A stretch of DNA of 64,000 nt from Patiria miniata (taxonomy: Eukaryota; Echinodermata; Asteroidea; Valvatida; Asterinidae): NCBI RefSeq assembly GCF_015706575.1, contig NW_024037047.1, positions 3,104,632 to 3,168,631 of the forward strand, written 5' to 3'. The notes beneath the pieces are model-generated. The model was not told the origin of the DNA. It did not search any database and worked only from the letters and a program-made list of their open reading frames with translations. Position numbers and translations under genes: made by a program. This document shows, in pieces, positions 46,598 through 56,569 of the stretch (position 1 is the stretch's first letter; each line of letters opens with the position of its first letter).

Positions 46598-49567
46598 TAT
46601 CTTAAGTGAAAACGCAAAGTAATACTTATCAGAACTTTGAAGGTTTTGCATATTGCTTATGGAGATCCATTGAAATCTTATTATGCTTCATGAGTCTTTA
46701 GTTGTGCTATGGCTTCAAGCCGTTCAATTTCTTGTTGTGGTTTCTGAGTGATCTTTGCGTAGCTACTTTCAAGTTCATGGACCGCACTTCTGATCAGTGA
46801 CGTCGTTGATAATAACATATTTCACTTTCGAGACTCTTTTCATATTGATTTTGAAGGACACCTGCATTTCCAATTGGCATTAAAAACAATTGGCATTAAA
46901 TAAGAAACAGCTTTCGAATAGTTATCGTGCATTTATACAAGTTGTGTAATTTCTACGATCCGAATAGTTCTAACTCTTCATTGGTGCTTCCCTTCACTAA
47001 TATAAAAAAAAACATACCATTTGAATCTTACAACCTTTCCGTGGATTTCTCTTGTACTGCTTCAAGTATTTTTTTTTCTGAAAACTGAAAAACTGAATCT
47101 TAGGTGATAATTGACCATAACGCTCACATGATGCAAGACGTGTTTGGCCTTCAACGTACGTATAGTAAACAATCTTTGATGCGACCAGTATTTGTGAAAA
47201 AGGTAGATTTGTCACAACAAGCTACCATATATTTAAGTATGAAGATCTAATGCTTTTTTCAATACGATGGTACATTTAATGACTTAAATAATCGAAATTA
47301 CGCACTGTTTGTGAATGCAAATATCAAACTTCGATTGATATATGTTTATTTGTCTTTTAGTACATGTAAAATATATGTTAAATATCTCATGTACTGTTAT
47401 TTTTCCTTCTCCAAAATTACTTGTAAGTCTACTCAAATTAAAAAAAAATCATAATACTTATGTATGGACCATGTGCTCCGTAGCGTCATGCCGTGAGGCG
47501 ACCGCTGGGCAAAACAAAGTTTGCCCAGATTAAGCCACTCACTTTTAAACCAGTCACATTATGAAGAGATAAACATGCAATGCAGGAAAGAATTGTTTCC
47601 TCATCATCAGGCATCAAGTAGCCGCAACATTCAATTTCATACAGTAATGCTCACTGATGGGTATTAACGGAAGTCAAATACATTCAACATGTGCTTTTTT
47701 AAAAATTCTAACAACAACTGAATTATAAGATTTGTGGCTTTGCATGGTGGAGTATCAGTATCGTTAGTCTCCTGACGATAACTAGAGCAGGCTAGCCGAA
47801 ACGTTAAGACCAAAGACAGGTTCTTTTAGAACTTAAAACAGGACTGTTCTTATCAGAACAAAAACTACTAAGCGAAGTTGACAATAAGCAGGACAAGTTC
47901 TTTTCAGAACTAAATATCTTTTAAGCAGTAGTTATTACCACATGGTGTTACCGCAAACCAAAACAATAACATCTGAAATAAATGTCAAGTTATGTATTGT
48001 ACAAGCCAACTATACCGAGCCCTCGTTATCATTCCTTCTTTCGCCTGGTGGTAACAGTTTGTCTATTTCACTCCTGCAAGCATGAAGAGGCATTAGCGAT
48101 TAGAATCAAGTCTAAGACGCGGTCACGGAAGCACTTCGACTGCCCTTAGATAGTATTAGGATCGGGCTGTCAGAGCCACGGCTACGTCTTTTGCCAGCAT
48201 CAGCCCGCGTATTTGCAGCCGGCGAGGATTTCGACCTTTAACTGTAGATATAAGATTCCGATGCGGCATATAGACATTTAAAGTTTCTACCGTTATCGCT
48301 CTCGCCAGAACGACGTACAGTCCTCCGATCGTGTTGGTAAGTGGGCGTTTAGTCTGCTAGTGCTGGCTCTTTTTCGTCTTGCCGCGTATGTCCAAGATGA
48401 CCGTGATGTTGTCTATCCGTTTCAGCAAAGAGCGACTCGCTTTCGATCCAGCTGTCAGCGTGTCTGATCTTTGGAGAAGATGAAATGCACCTTTCGATGA
48501 AAAGATTGGTAAAGGAAAAGTATATATATATAGTTCTATTTAGGAAAGTGACTGTAAACTTAATGCGTTATCTGGTATTTACAGCATTAATCCCATGTTT
48601 TTGAGCCAGTGAAGGGGTTCAGTTAACAAGGCCGGTATCTGGGCACAAATACAATAAATATCATAATCATTGAAGCATCAATTTATGAATTAAATTAAAT
48701 TTAAAAAAGAGCATGTAAACTGTAAGTTGTAGCAAGATGTACAATATGTGCAGATGAACTGACGTCAATTACATCTTTAAAACGGTACCTATCATTATTG
48801 CGTCTCCAGTTTGCCGCAAAGCACGCAATGTTTGGACATTTCAAATATTGTAACTCTTATTTAGATTCCACGCGATGACAAAAAAGGCAAGCTCAGAAAA
48901 GCTCAACAAAGAGCTATAACAAAAATGCAGTCATTACCTTCAGGCGGAGTTATAGAGGGTATCACTGGGGTGATCACCCTTTGACATTATAACAACGCTC
49001 ATAAGCGGCATACAGGGTATTAAAAAAAATGGCAGGACCATTGTTTGAATAAAATTTGCTTGTAGCACCTTAATATCTAGGATATAAAAGCCCAATTAAT
49101 GAGCTTTTTATTTGTACAAGAATCATTTAAATCCGTTGGCATCACTCATTTATTTTTCTAGTTACGGAATTTTGAACACATTTATTACTTTTTCATGAAT
49201 ATGGAAAACACAGTTGGGCGGACTTAGTCAAATCCGTTGTCTCCATGGGGTTGTCCAATCCAAACTATTTGGCTATTGTGAGACGTAAAGCAAGTTCAAT
49301 CCACGAGTGACAATCAGTGAGTGAGTCAGGTGTAAAGATGACTATAGTCTGGCCCCTCTGGGATCAGTGAACAGCAAAGGCTGATTATTGACAATTACAT
49401 ATGTTGAACGTATGTAATATTATATATTTTATATTATTAATATGTATTATTATCATTAATGACAGTGTTAACGCTTTTAAACCTAATGTGGTTATTAATT
49501 AAATAGGCCTATACCTTGAACTCTTTTTAAAAGACGACATAATTAGCAGAATGGGAATCCCATCATT
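46598..49567. other. Noncoding intergenic stretch before copy C
   Basis: No supported gene. Apart from the hairpin cluster at about 47770-47965 I see only AT-rich unique sequence. Confidence 0.5.
47770..47965. repeat. Cluster of short hairpins related to the 44654 element
   Basis: GTTCTTATCAGAAC (about 47848) and AGTTCTTTTCAGAACT (about 47899) are short perfect stem-loops; a third, GGTTCTTTTAGAACTT, is near 47819. CCACATGGTGTTACCGCAAACC at the right side resembles the outer arm of the element at 44654-44911, as do the AAACGTT phrases. Confidence 0.55.
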
Positions 49568-49931
49568 ATTCAAGGGTGTTATTCCTCCTTTGATTTTAAA
49601 GGTCTTTTTAAATTTCTACAGATATACAAAAATAACCAAATGGAAATTCCCTTCCACAGTCTGTTGTGATATTAAGCCCAGGCATAAACTATTGACTGTT
49701 TATATAACGCAGTAGTGTAAATACTCTTGGACCTTGTATCTTAGGCATATCAGTTGTGCTGATTCTGTATGCATGAACACTTGTGTTATTGCTTCCCGTG
49801 TCCATTTCTGTCTGGATTCGGAACGAAAACCTCAGGTTCGCCATTTACCAATAGAACCATGCACATTCTTACAAGGTGTGACGTTAACCACAAAGAGTGC
49901 TGATATCGTTTGAGTATTTTATGAAACTCTG
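49568..49931 (+). promoter_or_regulatory. Copy C promoter / 5' noncoding exon module
   Basis: Aligns with the copy B modules over its length, including TATATAACGCAGTAGTG (from 49701) and CTTGGACCTTGTATC shortly after. Ends at donor CTCTG|GTGAGT. The matching signal-peptide exon lies 10 kb downstream because a retrotransposon sits in the intron. Confidence 0.55.
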
Positions 49932-50154
49932 GTGAGTAGCTGACATTTTCTTTCGCTTCAATTCACATTGACATGTAGTCATAATTACCGAAGGATATAA
50001 TAGGCTTTCATAATGTGCCTCTAAGAATTTGACCTTGCTCTACAGGGTTTCCCAAAATGCCACCCAAAAAGGGACATCATGATCAAATTAATGACAGAAT
50101 TACCATAATTTGGGTTTTATCATAACCTAGGGACAGTCAGCTTCCCATTGATAT

Positions 50155-50835
50155 TGTAGCGGTCCGCCGACCCTTCGTCCCTGCCTCCAGCCGGGAGATG
50201 CCGCCGGACGGACGCTGACAGGATTAGGCTTTCCCGATGAGCGGTTACCGGGAAACCCGGGACGTTACTTCGTTTGGAGGAAGTATACCCCCAGGCATTG
50301 CAGTGGACCAGCGATACTCGCACTCAATCACTCTCACCCTATTAAGCCCAATAACTCATAGGAGACAATGATTAAGTCACAGTCCTCTTTATATAACGTA
50401 ACAATGGTGTTTTATTGTGTGCGCCTTGACAGGCGACTCCTATATAGGCGTCTATCGCTAACTCTAACGTGGACACAATGTTGGCTGCTTATTCTAACTC
50501 TTCCTGGCCAGTAAACTCACCAACTAGTGATGTAAAGGCAGCCCGTCCGGTTGGTCCCTCTTCTAGATTAACTCGCTAGCGGATAATCAATCGCAGCACT
50601 GTCCGACCTGCATGAAACTGACTGACGACTCACCCAAGAAATAACTCGTGTCATGCGCTTCTGCTTGTGACTCAGCTTGTGACTGCCAGAGTGAGTGAGT
50701 GAGTGAGTGAGTATCGCGCGCGGCTGACGCACGCTTTTATACCCGCGGGCAGCGCGTGCATACAGTAGCAGCGCGGAGACCACCGACGCGGGCACCAGTA
50801 CCCTAGACTGGCACTATGTCCAATGTTTCGTTACA
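50155..50835 (-). repeat. 3' LTR of element 2
   Basis: 681 bp, TGTAGC to GTTACA as read on the + strand. Contains a GAGT microsatellite (about 50690-50712) and a TATA-like TTTATACCC segment. Confidence 0.9.
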
Positions 50836-51247
50836 CAGCCTCGCCTTAAGTTTGGTCAGTCCCTTTGACCAATAAACTTATACAAAATAAATAAAAGAAA
50901 CATTGGTCCACCTAAAGTCTCTTAAATTTTGACATAAGGTGATCTCTACTGGACTTCCTGGTCCTAGATAGGTTCCTAGCTATACAGCATAACTTCAATA
51001 AACATTAAACTTCAAACTGTTCGACTTTTATAAACACTTCTTAAACTTATGGCCTCAATAAAGTTAACATGTAAACACTAAGTTTAAACAACTTCTAAGC
51101 TTAATCGGTAAACTTAATCAAACAACTTGGAAACTTCAAGGTGTAAGGCATTTAAGGTGAAACTCCTAGTTTCTGTTAACTTGTGAACTTAGAAAAAGAT
51201 GTAAAGGCGTCTAAGGTGAAACTCCTGGTTTCTGTTAACTTGTGGAC
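50836..51247 (-). other. Element 2 region between ORF3 and the 3' LTR
   Basis: Noncoding. A direct repeat of about 50 bp (phrase AAGGTGAAACTCCT plus TTCTGTTAACTTGTG) occurs at about 51159 and 51218. The purine stretch AAGGCGAGGCTG next to the LTR is a weak polypurine tract. Confidence 0.6.
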
Positions 51248-52537
51248 TTAAAACCCAGCTTTAAAATTAACATCAAAAACGCGCTCGGTTTCCTCTCGGG
51301 TAACCAACAGTCCTCCATGGTACAGACTACGGGTCTTCCTCTCGGTGATCTTTGTCACGTTGCCAATCATGGAGCCTTCCAGTTGTGCGTTGTTCATGGA
51401 GGGTCCCACGCCTTCTGACCTCGAGTCCTTATCCACGATGATCCTACGAATCTTCACCGGGGGTGGCGACTCAAAAGTGTGGCCCGCCTTCTCAGGCTCG
51501 CTAGCCTCTCTCAGTACGACTACATCATAGTGACGGGATGCAGAATCGTGCAGGGTACGCATCTCACCAAGGTAAGTATCTGTCTTCTCCTTCTCGGTGA
51601 TCCTCACGACTTGCCCGGCAAAGAACTTCCCAAGGGGTATCTCTCCTGGTTGCCGTATCGGCTCCTCTGGTTTAGTGGCAGTGCTACGCATCGACTCGAC
51701 ATCATCGGGGCCCTGCTGCAGTTGCCGGATCAAGCTCAAAGGTTTCCCTCCTGTCTGTGGCTTAGGCGTATTTTCCTCCGGCATGCTGTCCCACAGCATG
51801 GATAAGGTAGGCGAAACCGCTATCTCGAGGATGTCCTCACTTGCTAGGAGCGGTCCCGCATCAAACTCTGGCTGGGAAGAGCCCTGCCCTGCAGGCTCTC
51901 CATGCTCGCCTGAGGACACTGTCTCCAATGGGTGAAGCGTCGCCTCGCCTAGCTTTGGCCCTACTTCGTCAGCTGGCGCCTTCGATACCGTGCTTTGTGG
52001 AGTCTTCGCCTTCTTCGTAGCCTCGCCTAGCTTTGGCTGTACATCGTCAGCTGGCGCCTTCGATACCGTGCTTTGTGGAGTCTTCGCCTTCTTCGTAGCC
52101 TTGCCACGATCTTTACTGGGAAAGTCCTCTGCCTGTTCATACTTGCGTTTCTTGTCCGATGTGGCCTTGTCCTTGGATTCGGCATTGCTTTCCCTTCGGC
52201 GTCTGTCTTCGCGGGTCTCGTGAGACTCGCCCTTTATCTCGCCCACTTCATCCATGCGGTCGGGGTGACAGTCGCGGTAGTGCGCCTTCAAATTGTCTCG
52301 GCGATTGTTCTTGTGGGCGCAGCGCCTACACCAGTAGTACAATCGCGGCCCATGCTCGGTAATTAGGTGGCGTTCTAGGCTTTTCTTGTGAAGTCTCACG
52401 TGGCACTTGGGGCACCTAGTGTGGTCCTGGTCCGCCTCATCTCTGGACTTCTCTTGACTGTCTCGGCCCATGGCGAGTATGTACAGACTCTGTAGGGAAA
52501 ATGCAAAAGTGGTGCATTTCATTAATGTGTGTTTCAC
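51248..52537 (-). CDS. ORF3 of element 2: C2H2 zinc-finger protein
   Basis: 429 codons in the position where env sits in some gypsy elements, but with no signal peptide or membrane anchor. Two C2H2 fingers: C42-C45-H57-H62 and C70-C73-H86-H91. A long charged, probably disordered region follows, including a direct repeat of about 25 residues (ATKKAKTPQSTVSKAPAD twice). A pyrimidine-rich acceptor TTTTCCCTACAG ends at 52490, shortly before an in-frame ATG at 52471 (codon 23), so the protein may start there from a spliced RNA. Function unknown; DNA or RNA binding is likely. Confidence 0.75.
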   Translation of the reverse strand: MKHTLMKCTTFAFSLQSLYILAMGRDSQEKSRDEADQDHTRCPKCHVRLHKKSLERHLITEHGPRLYYWCRRCAHKNNRRDNLKAHYRDCHPDRMDEVGEIKGESHETREDRRRRESNAESKDKATSDKKRKYEQAEDFPSKDRGKATKKAKTPQSTVSKAPADDVQPKLGEATKKAKTPQSTVSKAPADEVGPKLGEATLHPLETVSSGEHGEPAGQGSSQPEFDAGPLLASEDILEIAVSPTLSMLWDSMPEENTPKPQTGGKPLSLIRQLQQGPDDVESMRSTATKPEEPIRQPGEIPLGKFFAGQVVRITEKEKTDTYLGEMRTLHDSASRHYDVVVLREASEPEKAGHTFESPPPVKIRRIIVDKDSRSEGVGPSMNNAQLEGSMIGNVTKITERKTRSLYHGGLLVTREETERVFDVNFKAGF

Positions 52538-52568
52538 CTTCTCTCGCTCTCACAACAATCTCTCACAT

Positions 52569-55500
52569 CTAGCGATATCTCTGGGGCACCCTGCGATGCC
52601 TGGGGGGATTCCGACGCGGTAATGGGGTCTCAGTATGGCATGTTTGCCCTTCCGAGTTTTCAGGCCTCAATGGGGTTTGGGGACTTGGAATCACAATCGA
52701 TGGTGTCTCCTGGGTAGGGTGATTGCCCTCTGGTGACACTCTGGGGGTGAAAGAACGGGCTGTTGGGTTTGGAATTCGCCTCCCTGTCGTAGGCGTCTCT
52801 ATTTGCCCGCTGGAATTGTCTTCCGCTTGTGCTGGAACGCTGGTTTCCTGCTGTTGGCTGAGCATGTCTGCATTAGCCTCTGTTGTGTTCTCAATCCATG
52901 AGACTAGGGGATTTCCTATGTAGGACTTCAAGCGGTCCCGATGCACAACTTTCATCTTTCCACCCTTTTTACGTTGAATTCGGAAGATGACATCGGACAG
53001 CTTGTGCACGATGAGATACGGACCCTCCCATCGGCATTGCAATTTAGGCGACAAGCCTTTCCTCTTTGCCGGATTGTGCAGCCACACGAAATCTCCAGCC
53101 ACCAAGTTATACTTCACAGATCGTCTGTCGTAATGAGTCTTCTGCCTTCTGGCGCTCCGCTTCAGACACTCACGTGCCCTACCGTGCGCGAGTCTGAACT
53201 GCTCCCTCAGTTGTTGCGCATAGTCAGTCTCTTCGCCTTCAACCTCTTGTTGGTCATCACGGGGTTGTTCAACAGCCAAGTCGATGGGAAGGCGCACCTC
53301 ACGTCCGAGCATCAGCATATTAGGCGATTCACCTGTTGACTCCTGTGGTGAGGCACGATAGGCAAACATTGCCAGTGGAATCTTTTCATCCCAATCTCGC
53401 TGTCGTCTGTGGGGCTCTATCATCATAGAAACCATTGTTACCAGTGTGCGATTGAATCTCTCAATCATCCCATCACTCTTCGGATTGTACGGCGTCGTTC
53501 GCGTTTTCTCGATGCCCAGTAGGCGACACATTTCCGCGAAGACCTGGGACTCAAAATTACGACCTTGGTCGGAGTGTAGAATCTCGGGCACACCATACCG
53601 GCTCACAAACTCTTTCACGAATTTATCGGCTACTGTTTTTGCCGTTTGGTCCGGGATCGGGTAGGCTTCTGTCCACTTACTCAGGTAATCGCCCACCACC
53701 AGTATATACTTGTTCCCTCTCTCGGTAACCGGTAAAGGACCCAGTACGTCCAAGGCGACCCTTTCCATAGGCGCTCCAACCATCTTTTGCTGCAGGGGAG
53801 CTCTTCTGGTCTTTGTTGGTGATTTCTTACGGGCGCAGACATTACATCGCCTGAGGATGGACCGAACGTCTGCCGAAATTCCAGCCCAGTAGAATCTCAC
53901 CTTAACTTTAGCCAAGGTTTTCCTAACGCCCAAGTGTCCTCCAGATGTGTTGCCATGTAGTTGATTCACCATTTCGTCTTGGTATTTCGCTGGTAGCACC
54001 GTGAGCCATCTCACCTCGTGCCCGTCGTCTGATTCCCATTTCCGGCAGAGAACACCACTGCGGATTTCAAGTTGGCCCCAGTGGCGCCTATAAGTCTTCG
54101 CCCTGGACGACAACGCAGACATTTCCGCCCAGTCAGGTTCTCGCTGATGTTTTTCTTTTGCTTTTATCACCCATCTGAGGTCTTCTTCTTCCAGTTGCGC
54201 CTTCCGCAACTCTTCTGAACTCAGGGTCGGTTGTGCGGTCACAACTCTCGAGTGAGATACCGTCGACGGTGTTTCTGTTTTCTTTACTTCGTCGTTGTCT
54301 GTCGGTTGACATTTTGCCTGTTGTCCCTCTTCTCGGCCACATTGAGTGCAAGGCATCCTTGATAGGCCGTCCGCATTCGTGTGAGAGCGCCCTGCTCGAT
54401 GTACCACAGTGAAGTCGAACTCACTGATCACCTGCAGCCATCTCGCCATTTGCCCTTGGGGATCCCGAAAGTTTACAAGCCATCGCAAGGCTCCATGGTC
54501 TGTCCGAATGGTAATTCTACGCCCGTACAGGTACTGCCGAAATTGTTTCAGGAAGACTACCACCGCCAAGAGCTCGCGCCTCGTAACGCAGTAATTGCGC
54601 TCAGCCTTGCTTAACACTCTACTCGCGTAGGCGATGACTTGTTCTCGACCTTCAACAATCTGCGATAGAACGGCTCCTATACCTGACCCACTGGCATCAG
54701 TATCCAAGATGTAATCGGCATCTGCAACAGGATAGGCGAGTATAGGTGATTGTTGTAGTCTCATCTTCAGCTCCTGGAAGGCGTCTTCACAGGCGCTACT
54801 CCAAATAAAGTCTCTGGACTTCTCGGTGAGACCATGCAGGGGGCGGGCGATGTCAGCAAACCCTCTGATGTACCTCCTGTAATAAGACGCCAGACCTAAA
54901 AAGCTCTGGACATCTTTTACCGTCTTGGGTGATGGCCACTCCCGTATGGCGCGAATTTTGTCCGGGTCAGTAGCGATACCCTCATCCGACACGACATGCC
55001 CTAGGTACAGTACACTCCTCCTAAACAGGTGACACTTTTTAGGTTTAAGCTTGAGACCGGACGCTCGCAGGCGTTGGAATACTGTCTCGAGTCGGCTCAA
55101 CTCTTCCTCCACCGTTGTTGCAAAGACGATCACATCATCTAAGTAAACCAATAAGGTTTCCCAGTGAAGGCCAGCTAGCACCCGCTCCATCAGACGCTCA
55201 AAGGTGGATGGAGCATTACATAATCCGAATGGCATGACTCGCCAGGAGTACAAACCACCTCGGACTACGAATGCCGATTTCTCTCTCGCATCATCGTCGA
55301 GCTCCACCTGCCAATATCCGGACGCCAGGTCTAAGGTGGAAAACCACTTGCTGCCGGATAGGGTGTCCAGGGACTCGTCGATGCGGGGTATAGGGAAGGC
55401 GTCCTTGATGGTTACCGCATTCAGGCGCCGGTAGTCTACACAAAAGCGTTGGCTGCCGTCCTTCTTTTTAACGAGGACCACATTCGATGCCCAAGGACTT

Positions 55501-56510
55501 TCACTCGGCTCTATCCTACCCTCCCTAACCATTTCCTGGATTTGCCGATTGATTTCTTTCTGTTCACTTGGAGGAAAACGCCTGGGCCGCTCCTTGATAG
55601 GATGCGCTTCGCCTGTGTTTATCCTATGTCGGACCAGGTCTGTACGGCCGATATCTGTGTCGCTCCTTGCAAAAACGTCTTGGTATGTCCGCAAGAGCTC
55701 ACCTACTTTCCTATGGTACTTCCTCTCCACATCTTGGATGCTACGGTTGTACAGATCCTTAATGTGTTCGGGAACATCTACCTGCCCCGTCTCAGTAGGC
55801 GGTGTCAGCCCATTCTCTACTTCATCATTCCCCACAGGCGTTAGGAAGCCCACCATAGTACCTCGCCTCACAACACATTCCCTCTTTCCAGGGTTGAACA
55901 CACGCACGGGAAGCAACTCTTCTCCTGGGTTCACAAGAACACGCGCGACGATCATGCCCTTGTCCGCCACCTCACTTCGATCACAAGGCTCTATAAGTCC
56001 CAGCTGACTCCTGACGCGCTCACCCGTCACCAACCCAGGCACTAATGCTTCATGTCCTGCGGGAACCCTTGTGGTTTCTCCTACAATTACCCTTGCCCAT
56101 AGGCCTCCTCCATTTAGGTCATTGCATGTTATTTTCTCCCCATTTAGTTTCAGTTCAAGTGAGTGGAAGTCCAAGGAACCCTGCGTTGGCAACAGAAAAT
56201 CCATTCCCAGGATTCCTTCAACTTCACCTATTTTGCCGAAAACAGCCCGAACGGGACACGTCGTCCTTCCAATTTGCACTTCTACCAAGGCTCTTCCGAG
56301 AGTGTCCATGTTGCTACCGTCAGCGTTACGAACTCCTGTACCTCCACTCTCCAGCTTAGGTCGTTTCTCAATGGGAATCTTGTAGTAAAACTCTGACGAT
56401 AGGACGGTGTCAGTCGCACCTGTGTCCACCAAGAGGTTTGCCTTGACTCCCCTTATAAACGCCTGAACAAATAGTCCAGCGCGCGCCCTTTGGCCAACGG
56501 TAGGCTTCAC
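52569..56510 (-). CDS. pol: Pol polyprotein of element 2 (protease, RT, RNase H, integrase)
   Basis: 1313 residues from the first listed codon (a GTG; the frame is open further up into gag, so this is not a true start). Protease LLVDTGATD with DTG at residues 29-31; reverse transcriptase YLDD near 456; RNase H LDTDASGSG near 602; integrase HHCC near 842-885 and DDE near 918, 977 and 1013. It is -1 relative to gag and overlaps its end, which suggests -1 frameshift expression. No stop or shift was seen, so the copy looks coding-competent. Confidence 0.9.
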   Translation of the reverse strand: MKPTVGQRARAGLFVQAFIRGVKANLLVDTGATDTVLSSEFYYKIPIEKRPKLESGGTGVRNADGSNMDTLGRALVEVQIGRTTCPVRAVFGKIGEVEGILGMDFLLPTQGSLDFHSLELKLNGEKITCNDLNGGGLWARVIVGETTRVPAGHEALVPGLVTGERVRSQLGLIEPCDRSEVADKGMIVARVLVNPGEELLPVRVFNPGKRECVVRRGTMVGFLTPVGNDEVENGLTPPTETGQVDVPEHIKDLYNRSIQDVERKYHRKVGELLRTYQDVFARSDTDIGRTDLVRHRINTGEAHPIKERPRRFPPSEQKEINRQIQEMVREGRIEPSESPWASNVVLVKKKDGSQRFCVDYRRLNAVTIKDAFPIPRIDESLDTLSGSKWFSTLDLASGYWQVELDDDAREKSAFVVRGGLYSWRVMPFGLCNAPSTFERLMERVLAGLHWETLLVYLDDVIVFATTVEEELSRLETVFQRLRASGLKLKPKKCHLFRRSVLYLGHVVSDEGIATDPDKIRAIREWPSPKTVKDVQSFLGLASYYRRYIRGFADIARPLHGLTEKSRDFIWSSACEDAFQELKMRLQQSPILAYPVADADYILDTDASGSGIGAVLSQIVEGREQVIAYASRVLSKAERNYCVTRRELLAVVVFLKQFRQYLYGRRITIRTDHGALRWLVNFRDPQGQMARWLQVISEFDFTVVHRAGRSHTNADGLSRMPCTQCGREEGQQAKCQPTDNDEVKKTETPSTVSHSRVVTAQPTLSSEELRKAQLEEEDLRWVIKAKEKHQREPDWAEMSALSSRAKTYRRHWGQLEIRSGVLCRKWESDDGHEVRWLTVLPAKYQDEMVNQLHGNTSGGHLGVRKTLAKVKVRFYWAGISADVRSILRRCNVCARKKSPTKTRRAPLQQKMVGAPMERVALDVLGPLPVTERGNKYILVVGDYLSKWTEAYPIPDQTAKTVADKFVKEFVSRYGVPEILHSDQGRNFESQVFAEMCRLLGIEKTRTTPYNPKSDGMIERFNRTLVTMVSMMIEPHRRQRDWDEKIPLAMFAYRASPQESTGESPNMLMLGREVRLPIDLAVEQPRDDQQEVEGEETDYAQQLREQFRLAHGRARECLKRSARRQKTHYDRRSVKYNLVAGDFVWLHNPAKRKGLSPKLQCRWEGPYLIVHKLSDVIFRIQRKKGGKMKVVHRDRLKSYIGNPLVSWIENTTEANADMLSQQQETSVPAQAEDNSSGQIETPTTGRRIPNPTARSFTPRVSPEGNHPTQETPSIVIPSPQTPLRPENSEGQTCHTETPLPRRNPPRHRRVPQRYR

Positions 56511-56569
56511 ATCTCTCCCATCCCTACTTGGTGTCTCGTGGTTGTCTCCGTTCTGGTGTTTCGGCCCGT

